A stretch of DNA of 64,000 bases, from assembly GCA_022577435.1 (NCBI GenBank), contig JAKOON010000015.1:12226830-12290829 (forward strand), written 5' to 3'. The position numbers were made by a program, and so were the translations under genes. Under the pieces are notes generated by a model. That model was not told where the DNA came from. It was given only the letters and a program-made list of their open reading frames with translations, and did not search any database. Positions 1 through 10,980 of this stretch are shown here, piece after piece (the stretch's first letter is position 1; the number at the start of each line of letters is the position of its first letter). This DNA comes from Embiotoca jacksoni. Taxonomy: Eukaryota > Chordata > Actinopteri > Embiotocidae.

Positions 1-656
1 ACAGTTGATGATTAAAGGGAAATCATGGTTTCATATTAGTCTGTTTGAACATGGTAACGCAACAGCAGTGTCATACTGTCACAGGGCCTGGTTGGCTGTG
101 TTCATAAATATTTCACAAGGTTATCGGTAAGCTCATCCAGACCCAGAGGTTTGTGTTCTTTGTTTGTGACCTGGCAGCCTGGCAGTGTGTCGGTTATGTG
201 TAGGAAAAGTCTGTTGTTTTTGTTGAAAGGGTGGCTCAGTTCGCACGGCGGCCACTCTAAAGGAGTTTCTCCTTGTTGATCAGATGATTAATTGATACTT
301 TACACCACCGACTCGGCACCAAACAGCAGAGACAGTTGTTGACTAGCTGCTGGGGCATTGAGCAGCTAAGGACAGAGATATTTCCTTTTAAAAGCTGGTA
401 GAGACCAAAAACAACAGATAAAAGAAAGTGACGACTAGACTTTTGTCTGACGCAATTCATGATTCAGTGTGCAAGATAGCAGATGTTTGCTGACACCGTG
501 TGATCACATGTCGCCCCCCCCCCCCCCCCACACACACACACACATACTCAAGCAGCCAAAATGTGTGTTAATGTAATCAAGTAGTTTGAATAGTTGTATC
601 TGCTTTAATCTGGGTTTTGTGTCTCCAACTGATGACCTCTGTTTGTTCTGTCTCAG
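1..656 (+). other. cluh: Upstream part of cluh: 5' intron or 5' flank
   Basis: No coding segment is recognisable here. A polypyrimidine stretch ends in an AG at 655-656, a good splice acceptor directly before the exon with the cluh Met codon. The stretch is therefore probably an intron whose 5' exon lies left of the window. It contains a 16-C run (514-529) running into a short CA array that ends near 544. Confidence 0.6.
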
Positions 657-670
657 AGCACAGTGCAGCC

Positions 671-844
671 ATGGTGAACGGTGACGGGGCTCATGAGCAT
701 TCGGAGGAAACGGAGACCAAGCAGGATGGAAACACCGAGGCAGATGGAGGCGAGGACTCGAACGAACAGGAAGTAATAGTGATCCAGGACACAGGCTTCA
801 CTGTTAAGATCCAGGCACCGGGGACAGAGCCGTTTGACCTACAA
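671..844 (+). CDS. cluh: cluh exon 1 of the visible CDS (residues 1-58)
   Basis: Starts [13 protein letters not shown], an acidic low-complexity leader, then [14 protein letters not shown], the conserved CLUH N-terminal strand. The exon body probably begins at 657 after the acceptor. Donor GTAAGG is at 845; the exon ends on a complete codon. Confidence 0.9.
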
Positions 845-3800
845 GTAAGGATTAGCTCATTACATTCATTGGTTGTACATTAGACTATGTTTCAGACTGG
901 AGCACTGCGTGAAAAAACTCTTTTCTTCTTTTAAATGAAATCCGTGCATGTCCTTGGTAAAATAGTTTGTAGCCTGACTTTGTGTTTTGGCAAATGACTG
1001 CTGTCAAATAAGCTTTTAAACTGACATCATGTCAAACTGGAAGTATTCCTGAATCTGCTGTACATACACATCACTTCAACTATTTCATTCCCTCCTCTAC
1101 TGCAGGTGTCCCCCCAGGAAATGGTCCAGGAAATCCATCAGGTATTGATGGACCGCGAAGACACCTGCCACCGCACCTGCTTCTCTCTGCAGCTGGATGG
1201 AAACGTGCTGGACAACTTTGCTGAGCTCAAATCCATAGAGGGCCTGCAGGAGGGCTCGCAGCTCAAAGTGGTGGAAGGTCAGATCCAGAAGCTCTGTGGT
1301 TTCGCTCTCTGTTACTGACATTGCTTCATCCAGTGTTTTTCCTGTTTAAGAGACAGTTATCGCAGTCATTGACCTCACAGACAAAATCAATCCGTGTTTT
1401 ATTAACCATTGCGTGAGCAGCTGTTCTCATGTTGTCTTTTAAGGAAGCACATGAAGCTGCAGACTGTGACCTTCCACACTTAACGATTCATCCACTGTTA
1501 CATTTCACCTCATCTTTGCTGGTATAGCCTAAAACGACTGACCAGGTAGTGTGAGAACAAATAGACCACTAACGAAGGTGAAGAAGTCTGATAAACCTGA
1601 TCAACATTACGCAACATCTCCTTCAGCAATTAAAGTGTTCGTAGTGTTTCCCCATCAGACAGATGAATGTTTTAGTTCAATCAAAACATTTGGCCTTTTA
1701 ATGATTTGCTTCCCATCCACACCCTGCGCCGTGTCTTGTTTGGTGAGGTTGTAGCTGCTGACCAGAGTAAAACTGAATTGAGTCATGGTTCATTTCCAAT
1801 GTTATTTTGTTTTTTAATCAAACTGCCTGTTTGTCTCTTTTCTCCAGAGCCCTACACGGTGCGTGAAGCTCGCATCCATGTGCGTCACATCAGAGACCTG
1901 CTGAAGAGTCTGGATCCCTCCGACGCCTACAATGGAGTCGACTGCAACTCCCTCTCCTTCCTCAGCATCTTCACTGACGGAGACCTCGGAGGTATGACTC
2001 CATCGCACTCGTTGGCTCCACCAGTCTGTGAAAGTTGGGGCTTTTTGTCATTCAGACGCAGGTGTCTCTTATGTTAATGTGCGGACAGCTTAATTTAGAC
2101 AGTGCTCGAGAGATGATGGATTTTAAAACTTCCTCTGCAGTTGGGGCCTAAATTTATGACCATTGTTTGTTTCTCACAGTGAATCCAGTGTTAAACTGCT
2201 TTTGTTTTCTTTGTGCATGAAGATTGGGATGATTAAAATTATTTCAGAGATTTTAGCAGCTGAAAAAATACACACATTTCTCTCCCAGTCTCTTCATGTT
2301 TCTCTGTGCTGCTGCAGCTTTTATGTTCATCTGAAGGTCTACGGTTCAGAGTTGAAAGTCTTGTAGAAATCTTGCTCTGCCCGACATAATAAGATTGCCC
2401 AGCAACTTTTATGTAAAAGTTAGTCGGGTGTTTGTGCAGATATGTTAAACTGTAATCCGATTAATGAAAGTCCTGCATGTCTGAAAAGGGCTTGAGTGTG
2501 TTCACAATGGTCCCATGTGTGGCTGAGTATAACACAGCGGCAGTAGATGTACAGCTGGTGTTCTGTACAATCTTTTACCTTGGTCCTTCTTGTGTGGTTG
2601 CAGATTGTGGGAAGAGGAAGAAAAAGGGCAACGAGCTGGAGCAGATCGACTGCACACCCCCAGAGCACATTCTGCCCGGCAGCAAAGAGCGCCCCCTGTT
2701 GCCCCTCCAGCCACAGAACAAGGACTGGAAGGTGAGGAGGGGCCCACCTTGGCTTACCTGTTGGCCATATATGATGAAATAATGTTTAGTCTTTGAAGAA
2801 TTAGGGCTTTTTTTCTTTTTTCTTTTTTTTAAGGAAAAAGGAATTTATTCCAAGGTTTCTCAAATTTAGGCCCAAATATTTACTGTCCTCTACAGCCTAT
2901 GCAGTGCCTGAAGGTCCTGACCATGAGCGGCTGGAACCCTCCACCTGGAAACAGGAAGATGCACGGTGACCTCATGTACCTGTACCTTGTGACTGTGGAG
3001 GAGCGCCATGTCAGCGTCACTGCCTCTACGCGCGGCTTCTACCTCAACCAGTCAGTCAGCATTTCATCACCTTACATCTCCATGTTTACACTGCAGCTGA
3101 CTCTACCGTTACACTCCGGATACATTTTCAGCATTTGCTGAGTGTTTGGGCTGAACTCCTCAGTATTCATAATTGAAAATGCCACTAAGGGAAGACGTTT
3201 TTTTCACAATCAGACCATGATTAGATGATCATAAATACAAGAGGTGCTACTGTGAGCACTCTCTCTGGTAGTGCTTCTCATTTAAATACAACAGCTATAC
3301 AGTGCCTGTAGCTGCACTTAATTGTGGACATTTGGTTAGCAGTCTATTAGCAGGATCCTAATTTTGGATGCCAGCAAAAGCTTAGCAGTCAAAAGAATGA
3401 GCTTTAACTGGATTAAACTAAAAAGTAGAGTTAGGAAACACGCTGTGCTATTTGGAGAAAGGCTTTCTTTTCTCTTACCCCTCAGATCATTCATCATGTT
3501 TTAAGTACCTTTCATGTTTTAGGGTTTTGTAGTTGATGCAAGTCTTTGAAAGTAAACCGCCTCACTGAGCTTCCTCCCTCAAATAAAACTGCTCCTCAAT
3601 TCAGGCTTTTTTCCGTTGACGTTTTCTCTCTGGTAGCAGACTCGTCTGAGCAATGGCAGTAATGTGCTTCTGTATGTTTTAGATCTACAACCTACACATT
3701 CAACCCCAAACCGGCCAATCCGAGCTTCCTGAGCCATTCTTTGGTGGAGCTGCTGAGCCAGATCAGCCCCGCCTTCAAGAAGAACTTCACTGCCCTGCAG

Positions 3801-6800
3801 AAGAAAAGGTGACGCTGTCTTATTGGTTTTAGCTTCACATGTTTAGGTCCCTGATTACACGCCATGACGACTGCTTGCTGTGTTACGTTTCAGCAAGTGC
3901 ATGTTTATCCCCTGTGTTTGTGATGTGTTGTCATTGTATTTCTAGAATGGCCTTTGTTTTGGCATGACTGACCTTCACTGCCATCTAATGGAGTTGAAGA
4001 TGTATAGCGTTTATCTTGCAATGTTAATGAAAGTGAAAAATTATTGTTGGATCTACACTACGATTCGGATCTACTCCGAAAAGAGTTCTTCATTGGCCTA
4101 TGCTGCACTCTTTTGCCAACATCTATTTACAGCTGTGCAAGAAACCATGGAAGTGATGTTTTTCTCTCTTTTTATTTTGTTTTCTGTTGCAGAGTCCAGA
4201 GACACCCGTTCGAGAGGATAGCCACGCCTTTCCAGGTGTACAGCTGGACCGCTCCGCAGGTAGACCACGCAATGGACTGTGTACGAGCTGAGGACGCCTA
4301 CACCTCCCGCCTGGGTTATGAGGAGCACATACCTGGACAGGTGGGCCCAGCAGCACATCTTACAGATAAAACATGGAGCATTTTTCATAACCTGTTTCAT
4401 CCACAAACAGGTTAATGTTTGCGCTGGTGGTTTTTTTTTCAGACCAGAGACTGGAACGAGGAGCTGCAGACCACCAGGGAGCTGCCCCGGAAGAACCTGC
4501 CTGAGCGCCTGCTGAGGGAGAGAGCTATATTCAAAGTAGGCTTTGTGTCCCATTGTGTGAATATATGTTAGTTTATTTTATTTTGTTAAATCAGCCCCCG
4601 TGGCTCTGAATCTGTAGATAGTAATACATTTTGAAGACCAAATGAGGCGGAATCACCCAAACTGCTGACAGGCAATACTTTGCAAGTCTAAGGAGTAAAT
4701 GCTTTCCCTAAATCACTAACACTTCTTTATCTTTTCCTGCAGGTCCACAGTGACTTTGCAGCTGCTGCCACTCGAGGCGCCATGGCAGTGATCGATGGCA
4801 ACGTGATGGCCATCAACCCCGGTGAGGAAACACGCATGCAGATGTTCATCTGGAACAACATCTTCTTCAGCTTGGGCTTCGACGTGCGGGACCACTATCG
4901 GGAGCTGGGTGGGGATGCAGCCGCCCACGCCGCGCCCACCAATGACTTGAACGGAGTGCGAGCTTACGGGGCGGTGGACGTGGAGGGTCTCTACACCCTG
5001 GGAACGGTAGTAGTGGACTACCGAGGCTATCGCGTCACCGCCCAGTCCATCATCCCGGGTATCCTGGAGCGTGAGCAGGAGCAGAGCGTCATCTACGGCT
5101 CCATCGACTTTGGAAAGACGGTTGTGTCTCACAGCAAATACATGGAGCTGCTGGATAAGACCAGCAGGCCACTAAAGGTCAGTAACACGACTATTGCATC
5201 GACTCGGGTGATTATTGAAGTGGGAACATGTAGTCAGTGACAACATAAGCTGTATATTCAGACCCTTCGTCTCTCTAACAATGTCTCCATATTCTGTGAA
5301 TGTTAGGTCCAGCGGCACAACGTGCTGAATGAGAAGAACGAGGCGGTGGAGCTGTGCTCCTCTGTCGAATGTAAAGGCATCATTGGGAATGATGGCAGAC
5401 ATTATATCCTGGACCTTCTTCGTACCTTCCCCCCCGACCTCAACTTCCTGCCTGTGGAAGGAGAGGAGCTGCCTCCAGAGAGTCAGCGCCAAGGCTTCCC
5501 TCGCCTGCACCGCCATCGCCTGGCTTGTCTACGCCAGGAGCTCATCGAGGCCTTTGTTGAGCACAGGTAAGTAGTAGTGCGTGATGTGAGGAGCTTTTCT
5601 GCGAAGGTGTAAACACAACTTTGTAAATAATGTGTCACTGTTGATTTTCTCCAGATATCTTCTCTTCATGAAGATGGCGGCGTTACAGCTCATGCAGCAG
5701 AAAGCAAATAAGGACTCGAACAAGGCTGATACACCCGCCATCATGGAAACCTCAGAAACATCCACAGAGGGCAACGCGGAGAAAACCCAGACACAGACCA
5801 CTGCTACAGATTCCTCTAATGCAACAGAAGCCTCCACAGAAAGCACAAGCCACACTGACAACTCCACCAATGCTGCCTCACAGGCAACTACAGACAGCGA
5901 AGAAAACTCCTCGAAGCCCGCAACAAACGGGCCTCTCGACGCCACAGCCACCCAAAATGGGGAATGCAAGGGCCCACTGGAGGGTAAGGAGCTTGAGGAA
6001 AGTATTCCAGGATTAGCTCAGGCCAAAGAGCTGGCGGAGACCTTAGTTGCCGAAGATGGATCTGGTATTGGTACGTTCAGAAATGCCCCAAAAAGCAAGG
6101 CCAGGACGACGCAGGGAGAGCTACTCTGGTGGATAACTGCATAGAAAAAAAAGAGACAAGTAGTATTTAACCAAAAAGTAGCTGATTAGACATTATTTTA
6201 GTGTTTGTGCGTATGTGTGTCCATTGCATTAGTGGAATATCAGGTAGAGCGTTTAGTATAGAGTACTGGATCATTGTAGCTTTTTTTCCACCTGACTCGC
6301 TGTCCTTGCTCAGTCCTCAGCCTGCAGTGGGGAAGAGTGTTGACCCCGAATCAATCCATCTCCTGCCTGTCTGGATCCCTCTCTGCAAACTGAATAATCA
6401 GTTGCCGTGTCCATTAATCCACGTGTTTTGGCATGCAGAAATAATCTCATGTTCAATGATTTGTTTGCCTGCTCAATTGATCCCAAATCTCCGTAATCTG
6501 CTTGTCAAACAGACCGATCTGATTTGCAGCGGTGGTGGACACTTAACCGATGCTGTGTCGACGATGAGCTCATTCAATCGCTATCTTTTAAAGTTGTCGT
6601 TTAATATCGTTGACCTGATGTGTATGTTTCCATTACTTTTCACGTTTTTGCATCTTGTCCCTCTGTGGCTCCAAACACAAACAGATCCCAAAAGCCGTGA
6701 AGTGGTCCTCAATGCCTGCAAGGCCGTCGGCTCCATCAGCAACACATCCTTCGATATTCGCTTCAACCCAGACATCTTCTCTCCAGGTAGGCGTGACTTC

Positions 6801-9800
6801 ATTTGATATGGAATATGAAAAAGATTTTTAACAGCTGTAACGGGTATGAACGATGAAATCCATTTTTAAATTGTTTGATTAGGAAGCAAGTTATGTAGCC
6901 ATGAAATAGACGTAAAATAATAATCTCATGAAGCCTCAAAGGTTGAGAGATATGCTTCTCAGCCATAAATACGGTTACTGCCAAAAGCTTTTGTGCGTGC
7001 AGATAACTCGGGCTGATAAGTGATTATACATAAGGGAAGATCATTTAGGTTTCAATATGGCAAATATTATTAAGTCAAACAAATATTGTTTCAAGACCAG
7101 CCAAACAAGAGTAAAATAAAAAAAAATCAGATGTCCAGTTTTAAGGTCCAATTATTTGTGAAATCATAAAGGCAGATTTAAAGTGATGAGAAAAAACTGA
7201 CGCTGACAGAAACTACATGCAGTGTGAAACTGCAATGACAAAGTAATTAAAGTATCATCTTCACTTTTATCCATTTTCACTCGCCACATTGTTTCATAAA
7301 AGACTATTAGCAAAGACTGACTTTGTGTGTTTGTGTGCATGTTGTTGAACCAGGAGTGCGCTTCCCAGATGACAGTGCTGATGACATCCTGAAGCAGAAG
7401 CAGCTGCTCAAAGATGCTGCTGCCTTCCTGGTGTCCTGTCAGATCCCATCGCTGGTCAGTGACACTTCCCACAGATCCAGGTCGTACTAGTCTGTGTGTC
7501 TGAGTTTCAAGTTATATGTCGTGTGTGTTTTATAACCAGGTTAAAGACTGTTTGGACCACAGCGCTTTGCCCATGGACGGCGCCACGCTAACGGAGGCTT
7601 TGCACCAGAGAGGCATCAATGTTCGCTATCTGGGCACCGTTCTGGAGTTTGTGGATAAGACTCCTGCTAAAGCCCAGCTAGAGCACTTCTATGTGAGTCT
7701 GATGCTCCAAAACTGAACATCACACACTGCGCATCCTTATTGACAGTTATAATAACATTTATTTTATTCCCCCATCTCAGAGAATAGGAATCAGTGAGCT
7801 GATCACCAGATGTGCAAAACACATTTTCAAGACATACCTCCAGGTTTGTAACACTTGACGTCCACTATCTGTCTTCTGCCTTCTTCAAAAGACAAACCTG
7901 CATTTATCGTTGCTCAATGGTTCACGTGTTTTGTGGTCCTGCAGGGCGTGGAGTTGTCTGCCCTCTCCGCTGCTGTAAGCCATTTCCTAAACTGCTTCCT
8001 GAGCTCCTTCCCCGACGCTGTCGCCCACCTGCCGCTTGACGAGCTGGTGTCACGCCGCAAAAGCCGCAAACGTCGCAACAGGGTCCCCGGAGGTGGTGAC
8101 AACACGGCATGGGCCAGCCTGACGCCCAGCGACCTGTGGAAGAACATCGCCTCTGAGGCGCAGAGCTACTATCACTTCACTATACAGTGGTGAGAGCACC
8201 ATCTGTTGTGTTAAGCTATGATGAAGCCCAGTGTTGGCAAGCTGACCGTGTATTCATGCATTTCCAAGATGTGTGTGGTTATTCATGACTAATATCCTAC
8301 GTTGTTGTTGTTGTTTTTCTTGCTCAGTGAAAGTGTCGACCAGGTCGTGGAGAAATACGGCCTTCAGAAAATCACTCTGCTCAGAGAAATCTCAGTCAAA
8401 ACTGGCATCCAGGTAAAACACACTTAGTTTATAGGGACCGTGACATCGCTTTATTAAATGGCCATCACAACCTTTCCTGCACTTCTTTTCTTTTATTTTT
8501 TTTAAGATATATTGTTTTGTTTGACTTTTTAGATTCTGATAAAGGAGTACAACTTTGACAGTCGCCACAAGCCCGCCTTAACGGAGGAGGACATCCTGAA
8601 TATTTTCCCTGTTGTGAAGCACGTAAACCCCAAAGCCTCAGACGCCTTCCATTTCTTCCAGAGCGGACAGGCCAAAGTGCAACAAGGTTACTTTAACAGA
8701 TGGAGTCTGGAAATAAAGTCCCATGCATTTGAGAGCATTTTGAGATGTATATTAATATTGTTTGGATTTTTTTTAACCGTAGATGTGTCTCATTTCCAGG
8801 ATTCCTGAAGGAGGGCTGTGAGCTGATCAACGAGGCTCTCAACCTCTTCAACAATGTGTACGGAGCGATGCACGTAGAGATCTGTGCCTGCCTGCGCCTG
8901 CTGGCACGCCTTAACTACATCATGGGAGACCACGCTGAGGTAGGCGCAAATACACCAACTCTGTCTTTGTCGGACACTTTGACACGAGTCTTATTTTGTT
9001 CTGTGTCCCTAAATTACTTTTGTGTGTATTTGCCTACAGGCGCTCAGCAACCAGCAAAAGGCTGTTCTGATGAGTGAAAGAGTCCTCGGCATTGAGCACC
9101 CCAACACAATCCAAGAATATGTGAGTTGTCAAGCCAAATGTAGGAACTCAATTTTTGTCACGTTGAAAGTGTTTATTATTTGTCTAACCTTCGTTTGTTC
9201 CCTTCACTTCTCAGATGCATTTGGCTCTGTACTGCTTTGCTAACGGGCAGCTGTCGACCGCCCTGAAGCTGCTCTATCGCGCTCGTTACCTCATGTTTTT
9301 GGTGTCTGGGGAGGACCACCCAGAGATGGCACTACTAGACGTGAGTGCAGTCTTGAGGTTTAACTATGGAAGGGCATTTCAAGCAAAAGTACTATTTTAT
9401 ATTGACTTCTAACCCCCCCTTGACATCCACCTGGTAGACTTATATGCTGGCTTTACCTGCAGAGTTTGTACTGCACCTCATTTTTAGTTACGTTCTGATG
9501 GAGTTCCACGCAGAACTTTTTGACAGCTGTAGTTGTCTTCGGACGTTTCTGCTGTTCGCACCGTGACATCTAATCTCACGACGCCAAACCGTTTCACCTG
9601 CAAACCTCCAGAGCCTGGTAGCAACGTGTTCTTCTTCTCCTTATGTTGCTTAATGGTGTCATGCAAATAGCTTTTAAATGCATTACTGCCACCTTCTGAT
9701 GGGAGTAATGCATTACTACCAGGTGCCGGTAAAAACAAGGGAAATAAGGAAGAACGATAATGGCATATACTATTAGATTTTTTTAAAAAAAAGAAAAAGA

Positions 9801-10980
9801 AAATCTTTTAATAAATATTAAAGTATGATGACCCATTCCTCCTACTAACTGCTTATAACGTAATTAAGTCTGGTAAAATCCAACCTGCTATAGGAAAAAG
9901 ACAGAATTAAACTTGCTGACTGTTTCCCTAATCTTCAGAGTAACATCGGGCTGGTGCTACATGGAGTGATGGAGTACGACTTATCTCTGAGATTCCTGGA
10001 GAACGCCTTGACCATCAACACAAAGTACCACGGACCCCGGTCCCTCAAAGTGGCTCTGAGGTGGGGAGAGATTCACCATTCATGTGCATAGAGTAGGAAT
10101 AATACTGGCATGATCGTTTACGTCACGTGTGCAATGATATATTTTCCTTTTTCCAGCCATCATTTGGTTGCAAGGGTTTACGAGAGCAAGGCCGAGTTTC
10201 GCTCAGCCCTACAGCACGAGAAGGAGGGATACACTATTTACAAGAACCAGGTAGGCCTTGCAGGAGCAGACACGTGTTTCTTTATCAGTCGTGATGAAGT
10301 GATATCTTAAATGTATTTTTCTTCCCCTGCCAGATGGGTGAGGCACATGAGAAGACCAAGGAGAGCTCCGAGTACCTGAAGTATCTGACCCAGCAGGCTG
10401 TCGCTCTGCAGAGAACCATGAATGAGATCTACAAGAACGGCTCCAATGCCAGCATCATGCCCCTCAAGGTGCCTGCTCCGAGTCCGACATGTTTCTGTGC
10501 CTCCATATGATTCAGTCCAAAACATTTGGCCCTTATGTTTTTACTTCCTCCCGTTTTCCAGTTCACTGCCCCGAACATGGCGAGCGTCCTGGAGCAGCTC
10601 AACATCATCAATGGCATCATCTTTATACCTCTCAGGTAGAGTCAGAAAGCAGTATTACTGCGCGCGTGTGTGTTCTTAACCAGTAAGTCTGGTTAAAGAC
10701 CTGATGGAGTTAATCAGGTGTGGAAAGATGGGAGAACATGCAGTGTTGTTGCTCTCCCGGACCAGAAGTGACTGAGGCATCAGACTAAATATATGACCAG
10801 AGAGTTCCTTTATTGGAAGCCATATGCTGACGTTTTTAATATTTCTTTTTCAGCCAAAAGGATCTGGAGAACCTGAAGGCAGAGGTGCAGAGGCGACAGC
10901 AGCTGCAGGAGCTGGGAAAGAGCGAGGAGCCCCTTGAGGACACTCCGCTGGAACTAGAAGACAAAATCCCCATTGATTAA
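671..10980 (+). CDS. cluh: Clustered mitochondria protein homolog (CLUH), 26 coding exons
   Basis: CLUH is a cytosolic RNA-binding protein that binds mRNAs of nuclear-encoded mitochondrial proteins and is needed for normal mitochondrial distribution and metabolism. Exons: 671-844, 1106-1277, 1848-1991, 2604-2731, 2896-3050, 3683-3808, 4193-4340, 4443-4535, 4743-5177, 5307-5566, 5655-6070, 6685-6786, 7354-7454, 7540-7692, 7781-7843, 7945-8189, 8328-8412, 8533-8686, 8800-8939, 9040-9120, 9215-9340, 9939-10060, 10157-10250, 10334-10468, 10562-10635, 10854-10980. All introns are GT-AG and the sum is 4,053 nt, giving 1,350 residues; human CLUH is about 1,309. Order of parts: acidic N-terminus, CLU-N domain (about 45-120), CLU domain (about 340-590), acidic S/T-rich linker (about 628-735), central TIF31/eIF3-like region (about 740-1000), TPR region (about 1050-1240), short acidic tail. 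The Met at 671 is the first in-frame Met after the acceptor; an upstream exon could extend the protein. Identification rests on near-identity to vertebrate CLUH recalled from knowledge. Confidence 0.97.
1106..1277 (+). CDS. cluh: cluh exon 2 (residues 59-116)
   Basis: Begins [18 protein letters not shown], the core of the CLU-N domain. Acceptor TGCAG precedes 1106. The exon ends one base into a Glu codon completed by the next exon. Confidence 0.95.
1848..1991 (+). CDS. cluh: cluh exon 3 (residues 116-164)
   Basis: Encodes [19 protein letters not shown] and [19 protein letters not shown], end of the CLU-N domain. It follows a pyrimidine-rich acceptor and leaves one base of the next codon. Confidence 0.95.
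2604..2731 (+). CDS. cluh: cluh exon 4 (residues 164-206)
   Basis: Starts with the basic stretch [13 protein letters not shown], then [18 protein letters not shown]. It ends with a complete Lys codon before GTGAGG. Confidence 0.93.
2896..3050 (+). CDS. cluh: cluh exon 5 (residues 207-258)
   Basis: Encodes [20 protein letters not shown] and STRGFYLN, highly conserved in CLUH. The donor is GTCAGT; the final CA is completed by the first base of the next exon to Gln. Confidence 0.93.
3683..3808 (+). CDS. cluh: cluh exon 6 (residues 258-300)
   Basis: Encodes [20 protein letters not shown] and [16 protein letters not shown]. Both splice phases fit the flanking exons. Confidence 0.94.
4193..4340 (+). 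CDS. cluh: cluh exon 7 (residues 300-349)
   Basis: Encodes [20 protein letters not shown] and [18 protein letters not shown], leading into the CLU domain. Confidence 0.95.
4443..4535 (+). CDS. cluh: cluh exon 8 (residues 350-380)
   Basis: Encodes [20 protein letters not shown] and [11 protein letters not shown], the start of the CLU domain. It is phase 0 on both sides and separated from exon 7 by only 102 bp. Confidence 0.95.
4743..5177 (+). CDS. cluh: cluh exon 9, CLU domain core (residues 381-525)
   Basis: Largest cluh exon (435 nt). It carries [44 protein letters not shown]-like [19 protein letters not shown] and [16 protein letters not shown], the most conserved block of the family. Confidence 0.97.
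5307..5566 (+). CDS. cluh: cluh exon 10 (residues 526-612)
   Basis: Encodes [20 protein letters not shown] and [16 protein letters not shown], the end of the CLU domain, then [11 protein letters not shown]. It leaves AG of an Arg codon. Confidence 0.96.
5655..6070 (+). CDS. cluh: cluh exon 11, variable acidic S/T linker (residues 612-751)
   Basis: Begins [15 protein letters not shown] (conserved), then about 100 residues rich in Thr, Ser, Glu, Asn and Ala with no fold expected, then [16 protein letters not shown] (conserved). The linker is longer than in human CLUH and explains most of the extra length. The reading frame stays open past the donor at 6071, but the phase fits joining to exon 12. 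Confidence 0.92.
6685..6786 (+). CDS. cluh: cluh exon 12 (residues 751-785)
   Basis: Encodes [20 protein letters not shown] and [12 protein letters not shown], the start of the central region. Acceptor AACAG precedes it; the donor is GTAGGC. Confidence 0.95.
7354..7454 (+). CDS. cluh: cluh exon 13 (residues 785-818)
   Basis: Encodes [20 protein letters not shown] and [13 protein letters not shown]. It ends on a full codon before GTCAGT. Confidence 0.95.
7540..7692 (+). CDS. cluh: cluh exon 14 (residues 819-869)
   Basis: Encodes [20 protein letters not shown] and [16 protein letters not shown], similar to the central region shared with yeast TIF31/Clu1. Confidence 0.95.
7781..7843 (+). CDS. 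cluh: cluh exon 15 (residues 870-890)
   Basis: A 63-nt exon encoding [20 protein letters not shown] plus Gln. Phase 0 on both sides. Confidence 0.95.
7945..8189 (+). CDS. cluh: cluh exon 16 (residues 891-972)
   Basis: Encodes [20 protein letters not shown], then a basic cluster [10 protein letters not shown] near residues 926-935 that could contact RNA (inference), then [17 protein letters not shown]. It leaves TG of a Cys codon completed by exon 17. Confidence 0.95.
8328..8412 (+). CDS. cluh: cluh exon 17 (residues 972-1000)
   Basis: Encodes [20 protein letters not shown] and ISVKTGIQ. Confidence 0.95.
8533..8686 (+). CDS. cluh: cluh exon 18 (residues 1001-1052)
   Basis: Encodes [20 protein letters not shown] and [11 protein letters not shown], leading into the TPR region. 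It leaves one base of a Gly codon. Confidence 0.95.
8800..8939 (+). CDS. cluh: cluh exon 19, first TPR helices (residues 1052-1098)
   Basis: Encodes [20 protein letters not shown] and [20 protein letters not shown], a kinesin-light-chain-like TPR unit. Confidence 0.96.
9040..9120 (+). CDS. cluh: cluh exon 20, TPR (residues 1099-1125)
   Basis: Encodes [20 protein letters not shown] and PNTIQEY. The GxEHPNT signature marks the KLC-type TPR. Confidence 0.96.
9215..9340 (+). CDS. cluh: cluh exon 21, TPR (residues 1126-1167)
   Basis: Encodes [20 protein letters not shown] and [11 protein letters not shown], a second GEDHP-type TPR unit. Confidence 0.96.
9480..9740. repeat. Probable dispersed repeat fragment in cluh intron 21
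   Basis: The segment holds a TTCTTCTTCTCC tract, a 'GCATTACTGCCACCTTCTG' block and the related 'AGTAATGCATTACTACC'. This combination resembles a repeat that I recall as common in fish genomes. It sits in an unusually long intron (598 bp) for this gene. The family is not assigned. Confidence 0.35.
9939..10060 (+). CDS. cluh: cluh exon 22, TPR (residues 1168-1208)
   Basis: Encodes [20 protein letters not shown] and [20 protein letters not shown]. It leaves AG of a Ser codon. Confidence 0.96.
10157..10250 (+). CDS. cluh: cluh exon 23, TPR (residues 1208-1239)
   Basis: Encodes [20 protein letters not shown] and [11 protein letters not shown]. Confidence 0.96.
10334..10468 (+). CDS. cluh: cluh exon 24 (residues 1240-1284)
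   Basis: Encodes [20 protein letters not shown] and [16 protein letters not shown]. The usual GEDH of this position reads GEAH here. Phase 0 on both sides. Confidence 0.95.
10562..10635 (+). CDS. cluh: cluh exon 25 (residues 1285-1309)
   Basis: Encodes [20 protein letters not shown] and FIPL. It leaves AG of a Ser codon. Confidence 0.95.
10854..10980 (+). CDS. cluh: cluh exon 26 with stop (residues 1309-1350)
   Basis: Encodes [20 protein letters not shown] followed by an acidic tail that ends in DKIPID and TAA at 10978-10980. The tail is shorter than the Ala/Pro-rich human C-terminus. Confidence 0.95.

Noticed and set aside
4098..5969. Antisense frames opposite cluh exons (for example 4098-4553, 4716-5132, 5529-5969)
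   Set aside because: They mirror conserved + strand exons; the reverse frames have no known family.
6201..6806. 201-codon + strand frame ending in the cluh exon 12 region
   Set aside because: Only its last part (6685-6786) is a CLUH exon; the rest is intron read through.
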